Shown piece after piece: positions 1 through 4,437 of a stretch of 8,161 nt of DNA. The notes under the pieces are model-generated. The model saw only the letters and a program-made list of their open reading frames with translations. It did not search any database and was not told the origin of the DNA. Position 1 is the stretch's first letter. Each line of letters opens with the position of its first letter. The position numbers and the translations under genes are program-made. This stretch comes from Candidatus Omnitrophota bacterium (lineage in GTDB: Bacteria > Omnitrophota > Koll11 > Zapsychrales > Fredricksoniimonadaceae), in assembly GCA_023247595.1 (NCBI GenBank), contig JAHFGF010000071.1:1-8161 (forward strand), in the 5' to 3' direction.

Positions 1-240
1 GGATGGTTTTCATGCCTCTGCGACTCCAACAGCCAACACATTATTGCCGCTTGATTCAAGCGCGAAGGTTTCCTTAACGGCAATTCCTCAAGACCAGGGC
101 AGCGGACTCAACGCGGATAAAGTGGATGGGAAAGAAGCGAGCCAATTGTTGGATCGCACCAATCACACTGGCGTCCAGCCGCCAAGTTCCATTTCACCTC
201 AAGGCTCCGGCAGCGGCCTCGATGCGGATAAAGTGGATGG
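1..240 (+). repeat. Long direct repeat shared with 4935-5174
   Basis: It aligns to 4935-5174 without gaps, at roughly 88% identity by hand count, and covers the shaft repeats of fibre copy A. It extends left beyond the window. Identity falls away just after GATAAAGTGGATGG, where the tip-encoding sequence begins. It is a substrate for recombination between the two fibre genes. Confidence 0.85.
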
Positions 241-667
241 AAAGCATTTGGATGAAATTTATAGCCAGGTTGATGCGAAAATTGATGCGGCTAATTTTCC
301 TGATTATATTGATGGGACAATGGTAGAGGCTTCAGCCCCAACAAGGCATGGAATGAATAGTTATACACCAACGATTTTAAAAGAATTTTCTCCGCTGTTA
401 AGAGGAGGCATCATAACTGTGGATTGGGAGATGAAACAAGACCGTTCCGCTCCTGGGGCTGGAGCCTTGTATATTAATGGGGTACAGGTACGTTCATGGA
501 TATCCGCAGACCCAAATGACTTTGTTATCGTCACAGAAACAGGCGTGCAGGTTAAAAAAGGGGATATTGTTCAAATTGCTGGTAAAGATGATCCGGGGGA
601 TTCGATTTATGTTCAAAATGCAAAGATGTTATGTGGTAATCCCACACAAGTAGTTGAGGTTAAATAA
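2..667 (+). CDS. Secreted fibre-like YQG-family protein, copy A (3' part only)
   Basis: The frame is open from the left edge and ends at TAA 665-667, giving 221 residues. The real start lies outside the window, and the first internal TTG (44) is not a start. It is the paralogue of the gene at 4438-5595. Positions 1-240 align without gaps to 4935-5174, with about 28 mismatches by hand count. The protein shows the same VDGFHA, NADKVDGKEAS, NHTGVQ and DADKVDG shaft motifs. After 'LDEIY' the sequences diverge. The C-terminal ~110 residues are only distantly similar to copy B, sharing the pattern Y-x-NGVxV, then GDxxQ, then VxN, which suggests the same beta-sandwich fold. The tip is AT-rich (21 of 60 G+C in two sampled 60-nt stretches). 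The stop overlaps by one base the ATG of a degraded SpvB-type gene. By analogy with copy B it should carry a signal peptide and act outside the cell, perhaps as an adhesive fibre. No biochemical function can be read from the sequence. Confidence 0.85.
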   Translation, partial: DGFHASATPTANTLLPLDSSAKVSLTAIPQDQGSGLNADKVDGKEASQLLDRTNHTGVQPPSSISPQGSGSGLDADKVDGKHLDEIYSQVDAKIDAANFPDYIDGTMVEASAPTRHGMNSYTPTILKEFSPLLRGGIITVDWEMKQDRSAPGAGALYINGVQVRSWISADPNDFVIVTETGVQVKKGDIVQIAGKDDPGDSIYVQNAKMLCGNPTQVVEVK

Positions 668-690
668 TGACAACCTTCGGTCACGAATGA
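667..690 (+). pseudogene. Relic of the 5' end of an SpvB-type gene (7 codons then stop)
   Basis: ATG ACA ACC TTC GGT CAC GAA TGA encodes MTTFGHE and stops. The intact SpvB-type gene at 5762 begins MTTFGHN. The match extends upstream as AAATAATG in both places. Over positions 662-684 against 5757-5779 there are only two mismatches, both silent third-base changes. Similarity ends after the CAC codon. The ATG overlaps the stop of fibre copy A (TAATG), so an ancestral fibre-SpvB pair was probably translationally coupled here. What follows is repeat-like DNA, so the body of the gene has been lost or replaced. A functional 7-residue leader peptide is possible but less likely. Confidence 0.7.
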
Positions 691-741
691 CTAAGTTCAG
701 GGGACGTGATGCTTATTTAAGGAATTTTAAATTGGTCATTG
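691..741. other. Possible end of a REP/IS200-associated repeat
   Basis: The segment contains 'TTCAGGGGACGTGATGCTTA', followed by an AT-rich stretch with inverted TTTAA/TTAAA character. From memory it resembles the 'TTCGGGGACA..ATACTTAAT' sequences that flank REP-associated Y1 transposase genes in many environmental genomes. No transposase is present. It begins where similarity to the SpvB gene stops, so it may mark the rearrangement junction. This rests on recollection only, without a search. Confidence 0.25.
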
Positions 742-762
742 CCTGTCTGCCGGTCAGGCAGG
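742..762. repeat. Short GC-rich hairpin repeat (CCTGTCTG / CAGGCAGG)
   Basis: Eight-base arms CCTGTCTG and CAGGCAGG pair with one G-T wobble around a CCGGT loop. A related CCTGTC-GG-CAGG motif occurs at 1188-1204. Sequences of this kind are abundant dispersed intergenic repeats in candidate-phylum genomes, so a repeat is more likely than a terminator. No T-run follows. Confidence 0.6.
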
Positions 763-809
763 TAAAGTTAACATTTTAAAATGGAGCGGATTCTTGAGGC
801 GCGGACCCG

Positions 810-850
810 GTAGCCGCACCCTTTAGGGTGCGCTAAAGTTTGCGGCTGCC
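810..850. repeat. REP-like palindrome, family member R1
   Basis: It begins GTAGCCGCACCCTTTAG and ends CTAAAGTTTGCGGCTGC. The arms are imperfect inverses around GGTGCG. A compact inner hairpin also forms: GCACCC, TTTA loop, GGGTGC. The same family appears at 3761-3783 and 5683-5734. It lies in the gene-poor stretch between fibre copy A and the small ORF at 890. Confidence 0.8.
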
Positions 851-889
851 TGAGAAAGAAACAGTTACCTTTTGCTCAATAGAGAGTTT

Positions 890-1057
890 ATGGAAAAGAT
901 AAGAAAAAGTTTGGTTAAAGACGGCTATCCAGCTTTTTTAAAAGAGATTAAAGAGAAAATTCTATCGGCTCGACTAAGGGCTTATCGGGGATTAAAGGGA
1001 ATTCTTCCTACCGTAAAGGAACTGAAGAAAGAAATAGAAGAAGAAATAAACGGTTAG
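890..1057 (+). CDS. Small AT-rich ORF resembling the YhcG/DUF1016 N-terminus
   Basis: This is a 55-residue charged, helical protein starting MEKIRKSLV and ending EEEING at TAG. I chose ATG 890 over the in-frame TTG 872; AGAGAG lies just upstream as a weak ribosome site. The segment 'FLKEIKEKILSARLRAYRGL' resembles the start of DUF1016/YhcG proteins (PDDEXK nuclease superfamily), where a Y-x-x-L-x-EIK-x-x-I-x-x-AR-x-x-A pattern precedes N-E-LI-x-x-YW-x-IG. The YW-IG part and the whole nuclease domain are missing. It is therefore either a truncated relic or an unrelated small protein. Its lysine-rich, AT-rich codons differ from the GC-richer LamG and SpvB genes, and it sits between repeat clusters, which fits a decayed acquired gene. 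Expression is uncertain. Confidence 0.4.
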   Translation: MEKIRKSLVKDGYPAFLKEIKEKILSARLRAYRGLKGILPTVKELKKEIEEEING

Positions 1058-1109
1058 GGAATTAAAATCATGGTGATGAACAGGTTATCCTTTTTCACAA
1101 TTTTATCGC

Positions 1110-1137
1110 ATCGGAATTTCAAAAGCGAAATTCCGAT
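1110..1137. repeat. Hairpin with 11-bp perfect arms (ATCGGAATTTC)
   Basis: ATCGGAATTTC and GAAATTCCGAT pair perfectly around the loop AAAAGC. It is the first of five distinct inverted repeats packed into about 190 nt upstream of the LamG gene. An alternative long-range pairing, TCGCATCG (1106-1113) with CGATGCGA (1214-1221), would compete with it and enclose the next two hairpins. Confidence 0.75.
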
Positions 1138-1155
1138 TCCGCCTCTGGCCAATAG

Positions 1156-1170
1156 GTTCCCAAAGGGAAC
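1156..1170. repeat. Hairpin GTTCCC-AAA-GGGAAC
   Basis: Six-base perfect arms with an AAA loop. It is the second member of the repeat cluster upstream of the LamG gene. No T-tract follows, so it does not look like an intrinsic terminator. Confidence 0.6.
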
Positions 1171-1182
1171 GGGACCAGATAA

Positions 1183-1205
1183 GCCCGCCTGTCGGACGGG
1201 CAGGC
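1183..1205. repeat. GC-rich repeat CCCGCCTGTCGGACGGGCAGG type
   Basis: Two overlapping foldings are possible: GCCCG (1183-1187) with CGGGC (1197-1201), and GCCTG (1187-1191) with CAGGC (1201-1205). It is related in sequence to the hairpin at 742-762. This is a common dispersed repeat type in environmental candidate-phylum genomes, as I recall it. Confidence 0.6.
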
Positions 1206-1223
1206 CTAAATTACGATGCGACC

Positions 1224-1239
1224 CCCCGCCATGGCGGGG
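1224..1239. repeat. Perfect 16-bp palindrome CCCCGCCATGGCGGGG
   Basis: The sequence equals its own reverse complement over 16 bases, centred on CCATGG. It is the fourth element of the repeat cluster upstream of the LamG gene. Confidence 0.75.
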
Positions 1240-1271
1240 CAAGCCGAAGGTCTCTGTGGGAAAGGGAGATA

Positions 1272-1301
1272 GTGCCTGCCTTACCTCGGCAAGGCGGGCA
1301 C
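1272..1301. repeat. Hairpin overlapping the candidate RBS of the LamG gene
   Basis: GTGCCTGCCTT (1272-1282) pairs with AAGGCGGGCAC (1291-1301), with one G-T wobble and an 8-nt loop. The right arm contains AAGGCGG, the only purine-rich candidate Shine-Dalgarno for GTG 1304, with 6-nt spacing. If it folds in mRNA it would hide the ribosome site. A direct repeat CGAGTG-AAG-CGAGTG (1301-1315) follows and includes the start codon. Confidence 0.6.
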
Positions 1302-1303
1302 GA

Positions 1304-3754
1304 GTGAAGCGAGTGCTTATCTGGAGTTTCATCCTTTTAATAACAAGCGCTTATGCGGCGGGAGCGGTTGATCTTAACGCGCGGCTCCAGATTTCCGCGG
1401 ACGGCCAGGACGGAGCCAGGACTTTTACCGACTCAACCGGACGGCACACGATTACCGCCAATGGCGACGCGCAAATCGATACCGCTCAAAGCCAGGCCGG
1501 CGGCGCCTCAGCTCTTTTTGACGGGACGGGTGATTATTTAACGATTCCTGACAGCGATGATTGGAATTTTAAAACAGATGATTTTACCATTGAGTGCTGG
1601 GTACGATATTTGACGATTCCCGCCTACACCGCCTTTTTCAGCCAATTTCAGAGCGGCACAAGTTATATGCAGTTTATGAAATCAGGGAATTCCTTACGCT
1701 TTCTCGCCTATGATCTAACCGGGCATTTAATTATCGATATATCGAACACTTGGACTCCGGCCGCAAATAGATGGTATGACATAGAATTGAAAAGAAATGG
1801 CAATAGTTGGTCTATGTTTGTCAATGGGGCGCAGATAGGAAGCACGGCCGCGAATAGCAGTTCCATACCGAATTATACAGGCCCTGTCTATATTGGTTCC
1901 ACGAATGGAACGACTAATTTTATGAACGGCTGGATTGATGAGTTAAAGGTAAAGAAACTGGGTCTTAATTTTACCCTTTCCAGCCAAATTTTAGATTCGG
2001 GCGGTGGGGACGCGCCGACAAACTCCACAAATTTTGACCTCGTTCAAAGTTCTCTTGGGCAGACAGCCGTCGGTAATTCGGCGAGCACAAATTTTTCTCT
2101 TTCAGGCGGCTATTTATACACAACTTCCATAACCGCCAGCCCAAGTGAACTTCTCCTGGATGTCCGCGGGCTTGTCCATGATTTGACTCAAACGGGAGTC
2201 GATGTGGACGACATCAAAGCGGTCGTTAACGGCGAGGAATTTACCGCCGAAGATGTGCCTGTCACCGAGGGGCCGGCCACCGTTCATCTCACGGCTAAAG
2301 ACCAATTTGAGCATACCAGCCAATTGGACGTTAATTTCACCCTGGATGTCACGCCGCCGGCCAGACCAACCATTAATCCCGTGGAAACTCCGACGGAAAG
2401 TCCGACTCAAACAATCTCGGGAACCAGGGAAGCCGATAGTTCCATTTGGCTGATTAAAAATTCCGAGGAGATGGAGATTGTTCCTCGAGACAATCAACCA
2501 AGCTGGACTTACGCCTTAAGTCTCAATGAAGGAGAAAATAATTTTCAAATTTACGCTAAAGACCAAGCCGGCAACGAAAGCACGCGTGTCAGCAGTGCCA
2601 TTTATTTGGATTTACAAAACCCCAATGTGCAGATTATTTATCCGGCCAACGGGGCCAAGGTTAATCAAACGACACTGGATGTTTTAGGAACGGTTGATGA
2701 CGATCAAACAACGGTGACGGTTGAGGCCAATGGGGTCATCAAAGATGCGGTCGTGCAAAATCGAATGTTTGTTGTCCAGGGCGTTGTTCTTGTGAATAAT
2801 TCCTGGAACGCGGTTACGGCGGTGGCGACAAGCCCGTCGGGAAAAGAGTTCCCGTATCCTATTTCCGTTCGCTGTGAGACAACAGCCGTGCTGCCCAATC
2901 CGCCGACTCTTAATAACATCACTTCACCGACGAACCAGGCCACCCAGGTTTTATCTGGAACAAAGCCGTCCAACACTTATTTGTGGCTCAATGGGGCCAA
3001 ACGCGCGGATGTCAGTTTTCCATCGACAAGCTGGAGCTTCACGGAAAATTTACTCCCTGGAGGCAACCCCAATCTTTTGTATGTCAAAGACAGCGACTCA
3101 GCCAGCGCCAATGTCAGCCGCAGCGTTTCGGCAGGCATCTTTTACGATTCAACCGCGCCCACGAGGCCGTTGGTTATTGATGACGGAGTTTCCACCGATT
3201 CTAAAACCTCTTTAAGCGCTAAATGGAGTTCAGATGATTCAGAAACGGATATTGTGGACAATTTTTATTCCATCGGAACGGCCAAGGGCGCTCAGGACAT
3301 TGTGCCGCTTGCCTCCGTTGGAACAAATACGCAGGTTACCAGGACAGGTCTTAGTTTGGAACAGGGGAAAATTTATTATTTCACCGTGATTACCAAAAAC
3401 GCGGCCGGTTCACAGAGTGAACCCGGTTACAGCGACGGCATTCGGGTTAACGGCTCGGTACCGAAGATTACGAATGTGAGTCTTTTGGATTTAAGCAAGA
3501 TTTATCAAGGGACAAACGGAATCAATATCGCGGTGACGGCGGAGGATCAGGACGGCGACACGCTTCAATACCGTTTCACGATCGACGGGCAGATTGTTCA
3601 GAATTGGAGCGCGGACGTCGATTACGTATGGAATGTCCCGCCGGATGCCTTTGGCAGAAAGCATGTGGTCGTCGAAGTCAAAGACCCTGTCGGCGGCCAG
3701 GCGTATAAAGATATCCGTGTGTTTATTTTAAAACAGCCGATTGCTGTGCCGTGA
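1304..3754 (+). CDS. Secreted LamG plus Ig-like/FnIII multidomain protein
   Basis: This encodes 816 residues from GTG 1304 to TGA. I chose this start because it places a signal peptide at the N-terminus (KR, then VLIWSFILLITS, cleavage after AYA at residue 18). The same frame is open back to ATG 1070, but that adds 78 residues encoded by palindromic repeats. Residues ~60-218 are a LamG/concanavalin-like lectin fold (ALFDGTGDYLTIP, FTIECWVRY, WYDIELKRNG, MFVNG, GWIDELKV). Residues ~222-275 match a common secreted-protein motif (DSGGG, then S-x-NF, then LGQTAVG). Several bacterial Ig-like domains follow (DVTPPARP, SGTREADS, NEGENNFQIYAKDQAGN). An FnIII-like unit follows at ~620-720 (YYFTVITKNAAGSQSEPGYS), then a final domain with EDQDGDTLQYRF. 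No anchor or sorting tail is visible. It is probably an extracellular or surface binding protein; the ligand is unknown. Its GC-rich codons resemble those of the SpvB gene. Confidence 0.9.
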   Translation: MKRVLIWSFILLITSAYAAGAVDLNARLQISADGQDGARTFTDSTGRHTITANGDAQIDTAQSQAGGASALFDGTGDYLTIPDSDDWNFKTDDFTIECWVRYLTIPAYTAFFSQFQSGTSYMQFMKSGNSLRFLAYDLTGHLIIDISNTWTPAANRWYDIELKRNGNSWSMFVNGAQIGSTAANSSSIPNYTGPVYIGSTNGTTNFMNGWIDELKVKKLGLNFTLSSQILDSGGGDAPTNSTNFDLVQSSLGQTAVGNSASTNFSLSGGYLYTTSITASPSELLLDVRGLVHDLTQTGVDVDDIKAVVNGEEFTAEDVPVTEGPATVHLTAKDQFEHTSQLDVNFTLDVTPPARPTINPVETPTESPTQTISGTREADSSIWLIKNSEEMEIVPRDNQPSWTYALSLNEGENNFQIYAKDQAGNESTRVSSAIYLDLQNPNVQIIYPANGAKVNQTTLDVLGTVDDDQTTVTVEANGVIKDAVVQNRMFVVQGVVLVNNSWNAVTAVATSPSGKEFPYPISVRCETTAVLPNPPTLNNITSPTNQATQVLSGTKPSNTYLWLNGAKRADVSFPSTSWSFTENLLPGGNPNLLYVKDSDSASANVSRSVSAGIFYDSTAPTRPLVIDDGVSTDSKTSLSAKWSSDDSETDIVDNFYSIGTAKGAQDIVPLASVGTNTQVTRTGLSLEQGKIYYFTVITKNAAGSQSEPGYSDGIRVNGSVPKITNVSLLDLSKIYQGTNGINIAVTAEDQDGDTLQYRFTIDGQIVQNWSADVDYVWNVPPDAFGRKHVVVEVKDPVGGQAYKDIRVFILKQPIAVP

Positions 3755-3760
3755 GGGATG

Positions 3761-3783
3761 GTAGCCGCAACCTTTAGGTTGCG
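3761..3783. repeat. REP-like palindrome, family member R2
   Basis: GTAGCCGCAACCTTTAGG matches R1 except that the hairpin is CGCAACC-TTTA-GGTTGCG instead of GCACCC-TTTA-GGGTGC. The substitution is compensatory: a C-G pair has become A-T. It starts 6 nt after the LamG gene stop. The outer right arm seen in R1 and R3 is missing; a different palindrome (3796-3810) follows. Confidence 0.75.
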
Positions 3784-3795
3784 TTCAACCTTGAA

Positions 3796-3810
3796 GTCGC
3801 AATCTGCGAC
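3796..3810. repeat. Palindrome GTCGCA-ATC-TGCGAC
   Basis: Six-base perfect arms around ATC. On the minus strand, ATGTCGCAGATTGCGACTTC reads MSQIAT plus S, the same motif as in ORF6N-domain proteins. Its core TCGCA..TGCGA matches the palindrome inside the ORF6N gene at 4105-4135. Confidence 0.7.
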
Positions 3811-3859
3811 ATCCAATTCTTTAAGGTCACAAATTGTGACCTTAAAGAATGAGTTGGAT
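3811..3859. repeat. Long near-perfect palindrome upstream of the ORF6N gene
   Basis: ATTCTTTAAGGTCACAA (3816-3832) and its exact reverse complement (3834-3850) flank a single A, giving 17-bp arms. ATCCAA (3811-3816) and TTGGAT (3854-3859) extend the symmetry with a short slip. Read on the minus strand, the core encodes LRSQFVTLK. No T-run follows. It could be a binding site, a REP-like unit or a structured RNA end. Confidence 0.8.
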
Positions 3860-3871
3860 ATGAAGGAACGG

Positions 3872-3886
3872 GTGACAAATTGTCAC
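3872..3886. repeat. Palindrome GTGACAA-A-TTGTCAC
   Basis: Seven-base arms around a central A, ending 23 nt before the ORF6N start. It has the same CAAATTG centre as the 35-nt palindrome at 3816-3850, but the outer bases are changed in a paired way (GTCAC/GTGAC against GTGAC/GTCAC). Its position suits an operator close to the start of the gene, though it could equally be a repeat. Confidence 0.65.
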
Positions 3887-3909
3887 TGGTTTTAATAGAA
3901 AGATTTGTA

Positions 3910-4434
3910 ATGATGAATAAATTGATCGCGTTAGAAATTATCGAACGGAAGATTTTTTTAATTCGAGGACATAAAGTCATGCTCGATAAAGATCTGGCTG
4001 TCCTTTACGGGATAAAACCCATTCGCTTACGTGAGCAAGTTAAAAGAAATATACAGCGATTCCCAGATGATTTTATGCTTCAATTAAATGATGAAGAAAT
4101 TAATTTGATGGTATCGCAAAATGCGATACCATCAAGGAAACATTTAGGAGGTCATCATCCGTATGTTTTTACAGAACAGGGTGTTGCCATGCTTTCTTCG
4201 GTTTTAAATACGGAAAGAGCAATTCAGGCTAATATCGTTATTATGCGTGCATTTGTTAAATTAAGACAGTTTATATTATCTCACAAAGAGTTAAATTATA
4301 GATTAAAATTATTGGAAGCTAATATGGATAAACACGATCATGAAATTCAAGCTATTTTAGGAGCCATTCGTAAGTTAATGGAACCACCACCCGAGAAACC
4401 AAAAATGCCGATCGGATTTCGGCCGGGGAGGTAA
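3910..4434 (+). CDS. ORF6N-domain protein (KilA/Ant-like putative DNA-binding)
   Basis: This encodes 174 residues from ATG 3910 (ATG 3913 is equally possible) to TAA. An in-frame TTG at 3880 lies inside a palindrome and is unlikely. AGAAAG at 3897-3902 is a weak ribosome site. Residues ~9-100 match the ORF6N domain: IERKIFLIRG, VMLDKDLAVLYG, VKRNIQRFPDDFMLQL, LGG, PYVFTEQGVAMLSSVLN. The downstream helix TERAIQANIVIMRAFVKLR is also typical. The C-terminus is coiled-coil-like (HKELNYRLKLLEANMDKHD) and ends PIGFRPGR, as often seen in the family. ORF6N proteins occur in phages and bacterial islands and are presumed to bind DNA; their function is poorly known. Residues 66-75 (LMVSQNAIPS) are encoded by a perfect inverted repeat. 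A 60-nt sample at 4261-4320 has 13 G+C, far below the neighbouring structural genes, so transfer is likely. The next gene starts 3 nt after its stop. Confidence 0.9.
   Translation: MMNKLIALEIIERKIFLIRGHKVMLDKDLAVLYGIKPIRLREQVKRNIQRFPDDFMLQLNDEEINLMVSQNAIPSRKHLGGHHPYVFTEQGVAMLSSVLNTERAIQANIVIMRAFVKLRQFILSHKELNYRLKLLEANMDKHDHEIQAILGAIRKLMEPPPEKPKMPIGFRPGR
4105..4135. repeat. Palindrome inside the ORF6N coding sequence
   Basis: TTGATGGTATCGCA (4105-4118) and its exact reverse complement (4122-4135) flank AAA, giving 14-bp arms. It lies fully in frame and encodes LMVSQNAIPS, at the position where ORF6N proteins usually have LRSQ-x-x-TS. The core TCGCA..TGCGA matches the intergenic palindrome at 3796-3810. 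Confidence 0.85.
4425..4431 (+). promoter_or_regulatory. Strong Shine-Dalgarno for fibre copy B
   Basis: GGGGAGG lies inside the last codons of the ORF6N gene, 6 nt before ATG 4438. It fixes the start of copy B and suggests translation from the same mRNA as the ORF6N gene. Confidence 0.8.
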
Positions 4435-4437
4435 AGT

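Noticed and set aside
44..667. Start of fibre copy A at TTG 44
   Set aside because: The frame is open to the left edge, and the upstream residues (DGFHAS..TPTAN) align with copy B, so the gene is truncated by the window.
1..667. Diversity-generating retroelement explaining the fibre tip differences
   Set aside because: The tips differ throughout, not only at adenines of a short variable repeat. No template repeat or reverse transcriptase is present in the window.
1054..1332. Minus-strand ORF opposite the LamG leader
   Set aside because: It is open only because of the GC-rich palindromes in this stretch, and it has no recognisable domain.
2114..2497. Minus-strand ORF inside the LamG/Ig gene
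   Set aside because: It lies opposite a well-supported secreted protein with clear Ig domains and shows no family features of its own.
3834..3861. TTGTGA followed by GGATAT as a promoter for the ORF6N gene
   Set aside because: The -10 match is poor and the -35 candidate is part of a palindrome, so it cannot be separated from repeat symmetry.
3761..3886. CRISPR array formed by the palindrome cluster
   Set aside because: The units differ from one another, are unevenly spaced and have no spacer-repeat periodicity.
3774..3980. Minus-strand reading frame containing LRSQFVT and MSQIATS
   Set aside because: It crosses several palindromes and the ORF6N start, has no ribosome site and is low in complexity. 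I treat it as repeat-derived and not as a gene, although the motif match itself is reported as a finding.
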